Shown here piece after piece: positions 28,887 through 38,378 of a stretch of DNA of 64,000 nt (position 1 is its first letter; each line of letters begins with the position of its first letter). A program made the position numbers and the translations under genes. The notes below the pieces were generated by a model that saw only the letters and a program-made list of their open reading frames with translations, made no database searches and was not told the DNA's origin. This DNA comes from Paucibacter sp. TC2R-5 (lineage in GTDB: Bacteria; Pseudomonadota; Gammaproteobacteria; Burkholderiales; Burkholderiaceae_C): contig NZ_JAJIRQ010000001.1 in the NCBI RefSeq assembly GCF_025717605.1, positions 1 to 64,000 of the forward strand, in the 5' to 3' direction.

Positions 28887-29924
28887 ATGAATAAGCCTCA
28901 AGTTCAAACCCCCTTCTTCGCCCGCCGCTTGCTGCTGAGCACGCTGACCGCCTTGACCGTGGCTCTGCCCGTTTGGGCGCAGGCGCAGACTCCCATCGTG
29001 ATTAAGTTCAGCCATGTGGTCGCCCCCGACACCCCCAAGGGCAAGGGCGCGCAGCGCTTCAAGGAGCTGGTCGAGCAGCGCAGCGCCGGCAAGGTCAAGG
29101 TCGAGTTGTATCCAAACAGCCAGCTCTACAAGGACAAGGAAGAGCTCGAAGCCTTGCAACTGGGCTCGGTGCAGATGCTTGCACCTTCGCTGGCCAAGTT
29201 CGGTCCGCTGGGCGTGAAGGACTTCGAGGTCTTCGATCTGCCCTTCATCTTCAAGGACACGGCCGCCTTCCGCGCCGTCACCGATGGCCCAGTGGGAGCT
29301 GATTTGTTCAGCAAGCTGGAGCCTAAAGGCATCAAGGGCTTGGCCTATTGGGACAACGGCTTCCACATCATGAGCGCCAACAAGCCGCTGCATGCGGTGG
29401 CCGATTTCAAAGGCTTGAAGATGCGTATCCAGTCCAGCAAGGTGCTGGACGCGCAGATGCGCGCGCTCGGCGCGATCCCGCAAGTGATGGCCTTCAGCGA
29501 GTTGTATCAGGCGCTGCAGTCGGGCGTGGTGGATGGCACCGAAGGCGTACCGTCTAACTTCTATACCCAGCGTATTTTCGAAGTGCAAAAGCACATCTCC
29601 ATATCCAACCATGGCCATCTGGCCTATGCGGTGATCGTCAACAAGAAGTTCTGGGACGGTCTGCCGGCTGATGTGCGCGGCATGCTTGAGGTGGCGATGA
29701 AGGACGCCTCCATCTACGCGAATGCAATCGCCCAGACCGAGAACGCTGTGGCGCTCGACAAGATCAAGGCCAGTGGCAAGACCACGATCTACACCCTGAC
29801 CGATGCCGAATCGAATGAGTGGAAGAAGGCCTTGATGCCGGTGCACAAGGAGATGGAATCGCGTGTCGGCAAGGCCACGATTGCAGCGGTTTACAAGGCG
29901 GCAGGTTTCGTCGCACCGAAGTAA
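28887..29924 (+). CDS. dctP: TRAP transporter substrate-binding protein DctP
   Basis: Periplasmic solute receptor of about 345 aa. Signal peptide ends WAQAQ near residue 32. Family features include IKFSHVVAPDTPKGKGA, then FKGLKMRIQSSKVLDAQMRALGA with the arginine that binds the substrate carboxylate, and DGTEGVPSNFYTQR. It should deliver C4-dicarboxylates or related acids to DctQM. The ATG at 28887 has GGAG 6 bases upstream; a longer frame upstream lacks a signal peptide start. Confidence 0.93.
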   Translation: MNKPQVQTPFFARRLLLSTLTALTVALPVWAQAQTPIVIKFSHVVAPDTPKGKGAQRFKELVEQRSAGKVKVELYPNSQLYKDKEELEALQLGSVQMLAPSLAKFGPLGVKDFEVFDLPFIFKDTAAFRAVTDGPVGADLFSKLEPKGIKGLAYWDNGFHIMSANKPLHAVADFKGLKMRIQSSKVLDAQMRALGAIPQVMAFSELYQALQSGVVDGTEGVPSNFYTQRIFEVQKHISISNHGHLAYAVIVNKKFWDGLPADVRGMLEVAMKDASIYANAIAQTENAVALDKIKASGKTTIYTLTDAESNEWKKALMPVHKEMESRVGKATIAAVYKAAGFVAPK

Positions 29925-29957
29925 GCATAGAAAAAAGAGAACAAGAGGCATGCAACG

Positions 29958-30527
29958 ATGATCAATCGCCTGCTCAATCATTTGGAGGAGTGGCTGATTG
30001 CCTTCCTCATCGGCGCGGCCACTTTGGTCATCTTTGTCGCCGTCGTACACCGTTATGTCTCCGGTATCCCGGTGATCCAGGACTACACGGTGCAGATCAA
30101 CCTCAGCTGGGCGCAAGAGCTCTGCATCTTCATGTTTGTGTGGATGGCCAAGTTCGGCGCCGCTTACGGGGTGCGCACCGGCATCCACGTAGGCGTGGAC
30201 GTGGTGCTGCGCAAGTTGAGCGGCAAGCCGCAGCAATATCTGGTCTTGTTCGGCTTGCTGGCCGGCGCCTTGTTCACCGGCACGGTGGCGGCGTTGGGCG
30301 GCAATTTTGTCTGGCATATCGCGCAGACCGATCAGACCTCCGCCGATCTGGAGATCCCGATGTGGTGGGTGTATCTGTGTGTGCCGCTGGGCTCATCGCT
30401 GATGTGCTATCGCTTCTTGCAAGTGGCCTGGAGCTATAGCAAAACAGGTGAATTGCCGCACCATGACCACGGCCACGTTGAAGGTCTGGAAGCCGATACC
30501 GAAACAGAAGTGGGTGCAAAAGCATGA
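29958..30527 (+). CDS. dctQ: TRAP transporter small permease DctQ
   Basis: Four-helix membrane protein of 189 aa that pairs with DctM. LSWAQELCIFMFVWMAKFGAA and RTGIHVGVDVV are typical of the family. The C-terminus carries a short His-rich tail (PHHDHGHVEGLE) not usual for DctQ. Its stop overlaps the dctM start (ATGA). Confidence 0.92.
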   Translation: MINRLLNHLEEWLIAFLIGAATLVIFVAVVHRYVSGIPVIQDYTVQINLSWAQELCIFMFVWMAKFGAAYGVRTGIHVGVDVVLRKLSGKPQQYLVLFGLLAGALFTGTVAALGGNFVWHIAQTDQTSADLEIPMWWVYLCVPLGSSLMCYRFLQVAWSYSKTGELPHHDHGHVEGLEADTETEVGAKA

Positions 30528-31804
30528 ACGCCGCCATCATCTTTGTCCTCTTGATCGTGCTGATGCTGACCGGCATGCCGATCAGCATTTCGCTCGGCCT
30601 GACGGTGCTGACCTTTTTGTTCACACTCACCGATGTGCCGATCCAGTCGGTCGCCTTGAAGCTGTTCACCGGCATCGAGAAGTTCGAGATCATGGCGATC
30701 CCGTTCTTCATCCTGGCCGGCAACTTCCTCACCCACGGCGGCGTGGCGCGGCGGATGATCCGCTTCGCCTCGTCCATGATCGGCCATTGGCATGGCGGGC
30801 TTGGTCTTGCTGGTGTGGCGGCCTGCGCGCTGTTCGCGGCGGTGTCGGGCTCATCACCTGCCACCGTGGTCGCGATCGGCTCGGTGATTCTGCCGGCCAT
30901 GGTCAAGCAGGGCTTCCCCAAGCGCTTTGGCGCCGGCATCATCACCACTTCGGGTTCGCTGGGTATCTTGATTCCGCCCTCGATCGCGATGGTGATGTAT
31001 TCGGTCTCAACCAGCACCTCGGTGGGCGCGATGTTCATCGCCGGTGTGGTGCCGGGCCTGATGCTGGCCACGGCCTTGGGTGCGACGACCTGGTTCATCG
31101 CGCGCAAGAACAATTACCCGCGCTTGGACAAAGCAACTTGGGGTGAGCGCTGGGCGGCCTTCCGTGAAAGCGTCTGGGGCCTGCTGCTGATCGTCGTCGT
31201 GATGGGCGGCATCTACAGCGGCATCTTCACGCCGACCGAAGCGGCGGCGATGGCGGCGGTCTATGCCTTCATCGTGGCCGTGTTCATCTACAAGGACTTG
31301 CCGCTCAAGCGTGTTGCCAAGGTCTTGCTCGACTCGGCCAGCATGAGCGCGATGCTGCTCTACATCATCACCAATGCAGTGCTGTTCAGCTTCTTGATGA
31401 CCAGCGAAAACATCCCGCAGGCGATGGCCGACTGGTTGATCGGCCAGGGCTTTGGTCCGGTTGCCTTCTTGCTGGTCGTCAATATCTTGCTGCTCTTGGC
31501 CGGCAATGTGATGGAGCCCAGCTCGATCATCCTGATCCTGGCGCCTATCTTGTTCCCGGTGGCCATCAAGTTAGGTATTGACCCGGTGCACTTCGGTATC
31601 CTGATCATCGTCAATATGGAGGTCGGCATGTGCCATCCGCCGGTGGGGCTGAACCTGTATGTGGCCTCGGGCATCACCAAGATGGGCATCTCGGAGCTGA
31701 CGGTGGCGGTGTGGCCATGGCTGTTGACGATGCTGATCTTCCTCGGCGTGGTCACCTATGTGCCGGCCATCTCGCTGTGGCTGCCGCATCTGTTGATGAA
31801 GTAA
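30524..31804 (+). CDS. dctM: TRAP transporter large permease DctM
   Basis: Sodium-coupled permease of 426 aa with about 12 hydrophobic segments. Recognisable parts include LTGMPISISLGL at the start, ATVVAIGSVILPAM, TSGSLGILIPPSIAMVMYS and GMCHPPVGLNLYVASGI near the end. It completes the dctPQM operon. A hairpin lies 17 bases past its stop. Confidence 0.95.
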   Translation: MNAAIIFVLLIVLMLTGMPISISLGLTVLTFLFTLTDVPIQSVALKLFTGIEKFEIMAIPFFILAGNFLTHGGVARRMIRFASSMIGHWHGGLGLAGVAACALFAAVSGSSPATVVAIGSVILPAMVKQGFPKRFGAGIITTSGSLGILIPPSIAMVMYSVSTSTSVGAMFIAGVVPGLMLATALGATTWFIARKNNYPRLDKATWGERWAAFRESVWGLLLIVVVMGGIYSGIFTPTEAAAMAAVYAFIVAVFIYKDLPLKRVAKVLLDSASMSAMLLYIITNAVLFSFLMTSENIPQAMADWLIGQGFGPVAFLLVVNILLLLAGNVMEPSSIILILAPILFPVAIKLGIDPVHFGILIIVNMEVGMCHPPVGLNLYVASGITKMGISELTVAVWPWLLTMLIFLGVVTYVPAISLWLPHLLMK

Positions 31805-31811
31805 GGGCACG

Positions 31812-33224
31812 TCAGTAGTCTTCCCAGCCCGTCTTCCGGCGGGTTTGGGAGGATCTCATCAATTCATGCAGATCCTTGCGGGCCCAGACCGCCTGGGCCC
31901 AGCGCAGCAGCAAGGCGGCGACGGCCAGTTCCAGCAGCGAGCTGACCCAGCCCCGGCTTAGCCAGCCTGTCGAGCCTTGCCAAAACGAGGCACCCAGCAA
32001 AACCCACAGCAAGCCGCCCAGGCCGAAGGCCACTCCGAACAGGCCGCCGGCGATCCAGCCCTGCGTCAATCTGCCCCGCAGCAGCAAGGCCAGCATCAGT
32101 GCCAGGCTGAGGTCGCACAACCAGGGTAGCGCGAGCGTCAGGTTGCTGAACAAGGCCGAGTCCAGGCTGCGTTTGAAGATCAGCACCTGGCCGGCCACGC
32201 CCAGCAGCGACAACAGCATCACCGGGACGACTATGGGCAGCCAGTTGTCCGCCGCCAGACGTAGGGCCAGCCCGCTGCGGAAGTGGCCCGGCGGGGCCAG
32301 CAGCCGGCGCCAATGCAGATCACGCGAGCGCAGTGAGCTAGACAGCCACGCGGTCATGAAGAGCAAGCGGGCAAGATGTGCAAAGCCCAAAGGCTGGCCC
32401 CAGTCAGCCAGCAGCAAGTTGCCCGCGCCGGACCCGGCCAGCAATGGGGTCATGGTTGTCATCATCAGCACCAACAGCATCAACCAGTAGCTGCTTGCCC
32501 CGTCCAGCTGGCGCCCGCGCCGCAGCGTTTGGCTTAACCAAGCGCCGAGCCGCTGGGCCGGCGACCTGGTGTGTTTGTGGCTCTGTGCTAACTGACATTT
32601 CAAGCGCCACAGGCTCAAGGGCAGCAGCAGGCAGCCGGCCAGATGGGCACCCCAGCCCAGCTCACGCCAGGCCTGCCATTGGCTGGCTTGGCCGAACAGG
32701 CTCAGCACCAGCAGCGGGGCCAGCGGGGCCAGCGGCATCAGCCAGCCGGCTGCGATCCAGCCATGCCAGGCGGCGAAAGTCCAGAGGCTGCACAGCAAGG
32801 TCAACGCGAGCCAGGCCGGCCCGGCCAACAGGGTGGGCGCGCTCAGATCGGTCAGCAGTGCCGCTTCAATCGCCAAGGGCAGGCTTAGCAGCAGCCAGCC
32901 CGTCAGCAGCCGCCGCAGGGCTTGCCGCAAGCAGCGCTCAAAGCTGTCGTCGGGCGCGATGCGTTGGCGCAACACGCGTTCCAGCGTCGGCAAGCGCGAC
33001 AAAAAGGCCGGCACCAGCGCCAGGCTCAGCAGCGCCATCATCAAAAGCAGGCCGCGATGTTGGCCGGCAGCGTAGTTGGCCGGATGGCGCTGCGCGTCGC
33101 CGATGGTCTGGCTGATGACCATGCCGCTGAGTGCGAGGCAGAGGAGCTCGATCATCAACCAGACCTGCCCCAGCGGTGGGGTGGCAAGCAGGGCCGGGGG
33201 CTTTGCGACTCGCCAGGGGCTCAT
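31812..33224 (-). CDS. Large ABC-type membrane protein, partner of the adjacent ATPase
   Basis: I do not recognise a specific family. The protein is about 470 aa and very hydrophobic, with roughly 11-13 predicted membrane segments separated by short Arg-rich loops; it ends in a basic tail. Its ATG at 33224 overlaps the ATPase stop (ATGA), so it is probably the permease of a GntR-ATPase-permease cassette like the ytr genes of Bacillus. Upstream residues in the same frame are Arg/Ala-rich antisense-like sequence and are excluded. Confidence 0.65.
   Translation of the reverse strand: MSPWRVAKPPALLATPPLGQVWLMIELLCLALSGMVISQTIGDAQRHPANYAAGQHRGLLLMMALLSLALVPAFLSRLPTLERVLRQRIAPDDSFERCLRQALRRLLTGWLLLSLPLAIEAALLTDLSAPTLLAGPAWLALTLLCSLWTFAAWHGWIAAGWLMPLAPLAPLLVLSLFGQASQWQAWRELGWGAHLAGCLLLPLSLWRLKCQLAQSHKHTRSPAQRLGAWLSQTLRRGRQLDGASSYWLMLLVLMMTTMTPLLAGSGAGNLLLADWGQPLGFAHLARLLFMTAWLSSSLRSRDLHWRRLLAPPGHFRSGLALRLAADNWLPIVVPVMLLSLLGVAGQVLIFKRSLDSALFSNLTLALPWLCDLSLALMLALLLRGRLTQGWIAGGLFGVAFGLGGLLWVLLGASFWQGSTGWLSRGWVSSLLELAVAALLLRWAQAVWARKDLHELMRSSQTRRKTGWEDY
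31822..31850. terminator. Hairpin after dctM, inside the 3' end of the convergent permease gene
   Basis: TCCCA-G-CCCG, eight-base loop, CGGG-TT-TGGGA. No T-run follows, so termination would be inefficient or factor-assisted. Confidence 0.3.
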
Positions 33225-34087
33225 TGGTTGAGCTCCAAAAACAACTCGTCCAAACTCAGCGGCCGGCCCTGTTCGGCTTGCGCCGAGACGCGCCCATCCA
33301 GCAGCAGATGCAGGCGCCCGTCGGTCCAGCGTTGGTGCAGCGCCTGCGCGCTCAGCTCGGCGCTGACTTGCGCGGGCGCGCATTCAAGCAATCGCAGATG
33401 CTCGCTCAGCGCATCGCGCTCGCCGAACAGCTGGATGCGGCCGTCGCGCATGAAGGCGAGATGGCTGGCCAGCCGTTCCACATCGGCCAGCAAGTGGCTG
33501 GAGATCAGCACCGTGCGCGGCGCGGCGCCGGCCGGATCGTCGAACAAGGCGTTCATGAAGGCGCGCCGGGCGATTGGGTCCAGGCTGGCGGCGGGCTCAT
33601 CCAGGATCAGCAGCTCGGGCCGGTGGCCCAGCGCCAGCACCAGACTGAGTTTTTGCTGGTCGCCAAGCGACAAGTTCTTGGCCTTGACGCCCAAGGGCAA
33701 TTGCAGCAGGGCGGCCAGGCATAGGGCATGGCTGTTGTCCCAGCCGGCATAGAGGCCGCCGAGTTGCTCTAGATGCTCATAGCCGTTCAGCCAGTCCAGC
33801 AGATCCGGCGTTTGCGACACATAGCCCAGGCCCTGGCGCACCGCCTCGCTCAAGGCCATGGACGGGCAACCGGCCAGACTGCAGGCGCCGACATCGGGCA
33901 CGCTCAGGCCCACCAGGCAGCGGATCAAGGTGCTTTTGCCTGCGCCGTTGCGGCCCAAGAGGGCGACCACCGCGCCGGCCGGCACGGCTAGATCGAGGCC
34001 GCGCAGCACCGTATTGGCGCCCAGGCTTAGATGCAGGCCGGCGGCGCTGATCGGTGTGATATGGGCGCTATCAGGTCTCGAATTCAT
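33221..34087 (-). CDS. ABC transporter ATP-binding protein (YtrB-like)
   Basis: ATPase of 288 aa. Walker A GRNGAGKST, Q-loop in YVSQTPDLLDW, signature LSLGDQQKLSL (an LSxGD variant of LSGGQ), Walker B ELLILDEPAASLDP, and switch histidine in LISSHLLADVERL. The fold and its GntR-family upstream gene match YtrA/YtrB-type exporters, often induced by cell-wall stress or antibiotics in other bacteria. The signature LSLGD departs from LSGGQ, as in several of these ATPases. Confidence 0.88.
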   Translation of the reverse strand: MNSRPDSAHITPISAAGLHLSLGANTVLRGLDLAVPAGAVVALLGRNGAGKSTLIRCLVGLSVPDVGACSLAGCPSMALSEAVRQGLGYVSQTPDLLDWLNGYEHLEQLGGLYAGWDNSHALCLAALLQLPLGVKAKNLSLGDQQKLSLVLALGHRPELLILDEPAASLDPIARRAFMNALFDDPAGAAPRTVLISSHLLADVERLASHLAFMRDGRIQLFGERDALSEHLRLLECAPAQVSAELSAQALHQRWTDGRLHLLLDGRVSAQAEQGRPLSLDELFLELNQ

Positions 34088-34479
34088 TCCGGCTTCCTTG
34101 ATTGAATTTCAGCAAAACATTGACGCAGCAGGGCGATCGCCGCATCGGCGTCGACGCCCAACTGCAGCGCCTGCGCGGCGGCCGCTTCGGTCGCCGGCTT
34201 GAGCAAACTCAGGCATTGCGCGCGGTCACGCTTGGGCCTCACTTGGGCCGCGACCAGCATGCCGACGCCGCGCCGGCGCTCCAGCAGGCCCTCCGCCTCA
34301 AGCAGGCTATAGGCCTTGCTGACCGTCATCGGATTGATCGCGTGGGCTTGCGCCAGCGCGCGTACGCTGGGCAGCTCGTCGCCGGGCCGGCAGGCGCCGC
34401 CGGCGATCATGCGCTGCACCTGCTCGACGATCTGCCGGTAGATCGGCAAGGTGTCGCTGGGTTTGATGTCGAAGTGCAT
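34084..34479 (-). CDS. GntR-family transcriptional regulator, YtrA subfamily
   Basis: Compact 131-aa regulator. The winged helix covers about 10-75 (PIYRQIVEQVQRMIAGG, PGDELPSVRALAQ, NPMTVSKAYSLLEAEG). Only a short C-terminal dimerisation tail of about 50 residues follows, which is diagnostic of the YtrA subfamily and has no ligand-binding domain. It is the first gene of the three-gene operon and overlaps the ATPase start (ATGA). A palindromic site lies 30-51 bases upstream. Confidence 0.9.
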   Translation of the reverse strand: MHFDIKPSDTLPIYRQIVEQVQRMIAGGACRPGDELPSVRALAQAHAINPMTVSKAYSLLEAEGLLERRRGVGMLVAAQVRPKRDRAQCLSLLKPATEAAAAQALQLGVDADAAIALLRQCFAEIQSRKPE

Positions 34480-34508
34480 GGGCGGTTACGGGATCGATAT
34501 GTGCATTG

Positions 34509-34530
34509 GTGTATTGATTCAATAATACAC
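34509..34530. promoter_or_regulatory. Candidate GntR/YtrA operator
   Basis: GTGTATT (34509-34515), eight-base centre, AATACAC (34524-34530); the centre also contains the dyad TATTGA-T-TCAATA. On the - strand TTGAAT followed 17 bases on by TATCGA could be the promoter, which would make the site overlap the -35 box, as in autorepression. Confidence 0.55.
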
Positions 34531-34547
34531 GTAGAAAAGGGTTTGGG

Positions 34548-34588
34548 CAAAAGAAAACGCCACCGAGGTTTTCACCCCGGCGGCGTTT
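34548..34588 (-). terminator. Intrinsic terminator of rne
   Basis: On the - strand AAACGCC (34588-34582) and GGCGTTT (34561-34555) form a stem, with a CCGGGG/CCTCGG inner stem and a short loop, followed by TTCTTTT. It begins 35 bases after the rne stop. Confidence 0.7.
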
Positions 34589-34622
34589 CTGTTAAGTGCT
34601 GCGAGTTAGGCAGCGACCCGCA

Positions 34623-37600
34623 TCAATGCTCGAACGGCAGCTTGATCTGAGCCAGATCCTTCTTGGTCTCGACCAAGACCAGCGGGCCTTCTTCGATGCT
34701 GACGACGGCAGCGCGTTCGCGCGGCACATGGACCGGCTTTACCTCGGCAGCGATGGCTTCCTGGGCGGCACGGATCTTTTCTGCATCCGAGTTGACCCAC
34801 TGCAAGCCGCTGGACTGAGCGACAGCCTGCAAGGCGTCGATTTCCAGCACGAACGGCGCTGCGACAGCTGCTACGGCTGCGACGGCAGGCGCTGGCTCTG
34901 GAGTCGGCGCCGCCACAACAGCAGGCGGAGCAACTGCAGGTGCAGCAGGAGTAGCAGCTGCGATTTCGGCAGCTGCTGCAGGCGCCGCAGCGACCACAGC
35001 CTCTACGACTGCTTCGGCTGCGCCGGCCTCGAACTTGGCGGCCTCAGCGACCACAGCGACCACTGCGGTCGCATCGGCGCCAACTTCGGCGGCCGGTGCA
35101 TCGTCGCGGCGCTCACGGCGCACGCGGTCGCGTCCACCACGGCGGCGGCGGCCGTCATTGGCCTGGCCGTCGGTATTGCCTTCGCTTTCGCTGCCTTGAG
35201 CGGTCTCGCTGCTGGCTTCGGCTTCGGCGTCGGCGCCAGCGGCTTGTGCCGCGTTGCCTTCGCTGTTCTCACGCGCTTCGCCGGCTTCTGTTGGCCGACC
35301 GTCTTCACGGTCGCGACCACCGCGCCGACGACGGCGACCACCACGGGCGCCACGGTCTTCGCTCTGGCCTGTGGCCTCGGCGATGGCAGCGTTATTGATC
35401 TCGGCCTGGCTTTGATCCAAGGCCGCCGCGTCATAGTCACTCAGTGTTGCTGAGCTGGCGACATTGGCTGCAGCGCCTGTGGCGGCCAGAGGCGCGGCAT
35501 TCCGGCCTTCCTCATTGCGCTCGGTGCGTTCGCCGCGTGGGCGGCGTCCGCCTTCTGGGCGCTCGCTACGGTCTGGACGTTCGCTGCGTTCACCACGCTC
35601 GGCGCGAACCTCATTGCCGCCTTCGGCCGGCTTGTCGGCCCGGTCTGGGCGACGATTGCTGCCACGCTCACCACGCTCACCACGTTCACTGCGCTCGGGG
35701 CGCTGACCCTGAGCTTGGCTCTGTCCCTCCGGACGGGCTTCTTGCGGACGTTCGCTGCGGGCGCCGTCGCGCTTGGCATTGCGCTCGCCACGGTCTGAAC
35801 CGCTGCGCTCGCCACCACGCTCGCCGTTGCGACCACGGCCACCGCGGCCGCCGTCGCGACCACCTTCTCGGCCACCATCGCGTCCACCTTCACGCTTGCG
35901 CTCGCCGCCGGCGGCTGACTTGGCCGGTGCAGCCGGCGCTTCCACCGGAGCTGGGCTGCTGACGCCGAACAGGCTCTTGATCCAGCCAAAGAAACCACCG
36001 CTGGCTTCGGCTGGCGCCGCCGCAGGCGCTGCGACCGGCGCAGCGGCCTTGGCAACCGGTGCCACCGGCGTCGGAGGCGGCATCTCGGGCAAGACGCCCT
36101 TGATGACAGGCTCTTGCTTGTTCTTGATCTTGTCCGCATCGTTGCGGCGGGTAATGCCCACCTCATCCTGCGGCTCTTCGATCATGGTGTAGCTGGCCTG
36201 CAAGTTCTCCAGACGCGGGTCGTCGTGGCGCAGGCGCTCGAGCTTGTAGTTAGGCGTGTCGAGGTGCTTGTTCGGCACCAGCAGCACGGTGACGCGCTGC
36301 TTGAGTTCGATCTTGGTGATTTCGGTGCGCTTCTCGTTGAGCAAGAAGCTGGTCACTTCGACCGGCACCTGCACATGCACGGCCGCCGTGTTGTCCTTCA
36401 TCGACTCTTCTTGCACCATGCGCAGGATTTGCAGCGCGCTGGATTCGGTGTCGCGGATGTGGCCGGTGCCGTTGCAGCGTGGGCAGGTGATGTGGTTGCC
36501 GTCGCTCAGGCTTGGGCGCAGGCGCTGGCGGCTCATTTCCAGCAGGCCGAACTTGCTGATCGAAGCGAACTGCACGCGGGCGCGGTCGGGGCGCAGCGCG
36601 TCGCGCAGGCGTTGCTCGACCTCGCGGCGGTTCTTCGACTCTTCCATGTCGATGAAGTCGACCACGATCAGGCCGCCCAGGTCACGCAAGCGCATCTGGC
36701 GGGCGATTTCGTCGGCCGCTTCCAGATTGGTGCGGGTGGCGGTTTCTTCGATGTCGCTGCCGCGCGTCGAGCGGGCCGAGTTGACGTCGACCGAAACCAG
36801 CGCCTCGGTGTGGTCAATCACGATCGCGCCGCCGGAAGGCAGGTTGACGGTACGGCTGAACGCTGTTTCGATCTGATGCTCGATCTGGAAACGGCTGAAC
36901 AGCGGCGCGTCATCACGGTAGCGCTTCACGCGGTGGCCCTGATCGGGCATCACGTGGTTCATGAACTGATGCGCCTGTTCGAACAGGTCATCGGTATCGA
37001 TCAGGATTTCACCGACATCGGCGGTGAAGTAGTCGCGGATCGCGCGGATCACAAGCGAGGATTCCTGATAAATCAGGTAGGCACCCTTGCCACCCTTGGC
37101 CGCATCGTCGATGGCGGTCCAGAGCTTGAGCATGTAGTTCAAGTCCCACTGCAGCTCGGCGGCTGAGCGGCCAATGCCGGCGGTGCGGGCGATCAGCGAC
37201 ATGCCTTTCGGGTACTCGAGCTGGTCGAGGTTTTCTTTCAGCTCTTCGCGGTCTTCGCCTTCGATGCGACGGCTCACGCCACCGCCGCGTGGGTTGTTAG
37301 GCATCAAAACCAGATACCGGCCTGCCAGCGAGACAAAAGTCGTCAGAGCCGCGCCCTTGTTGCCGCGCTCTTCTTTTTCGACCTGAACCAGCAGTTCCTG
37401 GCCTTCGCGGATGCAGTCCTGGATGCGTGCGGTGCGCACGTCCACGCCTTCGCGGAAGTATTGGCGAGCGATTTCCTTGAAGGGAAGGAAACCGTGGCGG
37501 TCTTCGCCGTAGTCGACAAAGCAAGCTTCGAGCGAGGGCTCGACGCGGGTCACAACGGCTTTGTAGATATTGCCCTTGCGCTGCTCACGGCCTTCGATTT

Positions 37601-37688
37601 CGGTCTCGAAGTCCATCAGCTTTTGGCCATCAACAATGGCCAAGCGACGTTCTTCAGCCTGCGTCGCGTTGATCAACATGCGTTTCAT
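34623..37688 (-). CDS. rne: Ribonuclease E
   Basis: Essential endoribonuclease and degradosome scaffold of 1021 aa. [21 protein letters not shown] opens it; the S1 domain is at about 35-85, and the DNase-I-like catalytic region holds the magnesium-binding aspartates in [13 protein letters not shown] and [11 protein letters not shown]. The Zn-link [10 protein letters not shown] is near 405. The C-terminal half, from about 515, is low-complexity: Pro/Ala stretches, an Arg/Gly/Glu/Ser-rich block at about 620-740 and a final Ala-rich part, ending in a conserved-looking WVNSD segment and [10 protein letters not shown]. The ATG at 37688 has CAGGAG upstream. It is divergent from rluC, as in E. coli. 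Confidence 0.95.
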   Translation of the reverse strand: MKRMLINATQAEERRLAIVDGQKLMDFETEIEGREQRKGNIYKAVVTRVEPSLEACFVDYGEDRHGFLPFKEIARQYFREGVDVRTARIQDCIREGQELLVQVEKEERGNKGAALTTFVSLAGRYLVLMPNNPRGGGVSRRIEGEDREELKENLDQLEYPKGMSLIARTAGIGRSAAELQWDLNYMLKLWTAIDDAAKGGKGAYLIYQESSLVIRAIRDYFTADVGEILIDTDDLFEQAHQFMNHVMPDQGHRVKRYRDDAPLFSRFQIEHQIETAFSRTVNLPSGGAIVIDHTEALVSVDVNSARSTRGSDIEETATRTNLEAADEIARQMRLRDLGGLIVVDFIDMEESKNRREVEQRLRDALRPDRARVQFASISKFGLLEMSRQRLRPSLSDGNHITCPRCNGTGHIRDTESSALQILRMVQEESMKDNTAAVHVQVPVEVTSFLLNEKRTEITKIELKQRVTVLLVPNKHLDTPNYKLERLRHDDPRLENLQASYTMIEEPQDEVGITRRNDADKIKNKQEPVIKGVLPEMPPPTPVAPVAKAAAPVAAPAAAPAEASGGFFGWIKSLFGVSSPAPVEAPAAPAKSAAGGERKREGGRDGGREGGRDGGRGGRGRNGERGGERSGSDRGERNAKRDGARSERPQEARPEGQSQAQGQRPERSERGERGERGSNRRPDRADKPAEGGNEVRAERGERSERPDRSERPEGGRRPRGERTERNEEGRNAAPLAATGAAANVASSATLSDYDAAALDQSQAEINNAAIAEATGQSEDRGARGGRRRRRGGRDREDGRPTEAGEARENSEGNAAQAAGADAEAEASSETAQGSESEGNTDGQANDGRRRRGGRDRVRRERRDDAPAAEVGADATAVVAVVAEAAKFEAGAAEAVVEAVVAAAPAAAAEIAAATPAAPAVAPPAVVAAPTPEPAPAVAAVAAVAAPFVLEIDALQAVAQSSGLQWVNSDAEKIRAAQEAIAAEVKPVHVPRERAAVVSIEEGPLVLVETKKDLAQIKLPFEH

Positions 37689-37926
37689 GTCTTACTCCTG
37701 TTGCGCCCGGGGCATCAAGCCCGCGAACGCGCTACAACACGTTGCAGCAGCAGCCCCGCTCAGGCGGCCGCTACGGCAACACATTGATGCACGAGCAATA
37801 GTCGATGAACCGAGGAAGGAATCGCCCTGGACTGAATTGAGACGCTACCGGGTTCGGCGTGCGATCAGCAATTCAGCGTTGGCGCGTGCGACGCAGCAGG
37901 CGGCGCGGATGGCCCGTCCCATGAAC

Positions 37927-37960
37927 GCGCAGCCCGGGCCGAGGCCCGGTGGTGCTGCGC
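37927..37960 (-). promoter_or_regulatory. GC-rich compound hairpin in the rne leader
   Basis: GCGCAGC (37927-37933), CCGGGC (37934-37939), loop CGAG, GCCCGG (37944-37949), a four-base bulge, GCTGCGC (37954-37960). It is placed about 240 bases before the rne start codon. Confidence 0.45.
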
Positions 37961-38217
37961 GGCCCGGCCACGGCCAATCCCAACAGCCTCGCCGGCGCTG
38001 GGCCGGGGCTGTGTTCGAGATGAGCGGTGGGGGGTGAGGGGATTGGCGATCATCCGCGAGGACTGTTGGACGCTAAACCGAGGCGCTTAGGCTCTTGACC
38101 CGAACTGCCTCATGTCTTTAAAAAACCTTGTCTATACCGAGGCGGCTCTTGTTCTTATTCGAACTGCAAGTCGCATCAGCGTGGCTCTATCTTTATTGCT
38201 CTGCCGCGCTACACCCG

Positions 38218-38251
38218 AAGCCGCCTTGTCACATGGGGACAAGGCCCGCTT
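38218..38251. promoter_or_regulatory. Second hairpin in the rne-rluC region
   Basis: CCTTGTC (38224-38230), seven-base loop, GACAAGG (38238-38244) with a further AAGC/GCTT pairing outside a small internal loop. Confidence 0.4.
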
Positions 38252-38378
38252 ACAGCCGATGCGCGTTGCATCACCTATTTGTTCCATACGAGGCGCGACT
38301 TTAGCGCTTTGTATGCCACCTGTTCGCCACTGATCTATCTAGGTTTCAGCTTTGATTTCAGCAAAACTGCCTGTGGCC

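Larger units (their letters stand above)
37689..38378. other. 690-base rne-rluC intergenic region with structured rne leader
   Basis: No protein gene supported. In E. coli the rne mRNA has a long 5' leader through which RNase E regulates its own level; this gap has the same position and could do the same. Two strong hairpins are listed separately. On the - strand a TATAAT occurs at 38434-38439 inside the rluC 5' region, but without a matching -35. Confidence 0.55.

Noticed and set aside
28827-30317. 496-codon open frame antisense to dctP and dctQ
   Set aside because: His/Gln/Leu-rich shadow of GC-rich coding sequence; the sense genes are clear family members.
34900-35900. Repetitive Ala/Arg-rich DNA in the rne 3' half as a possible repeat element
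   Set aside because: The reading frame is open and it is the expected low-complexity C-terminal half of RNase E.
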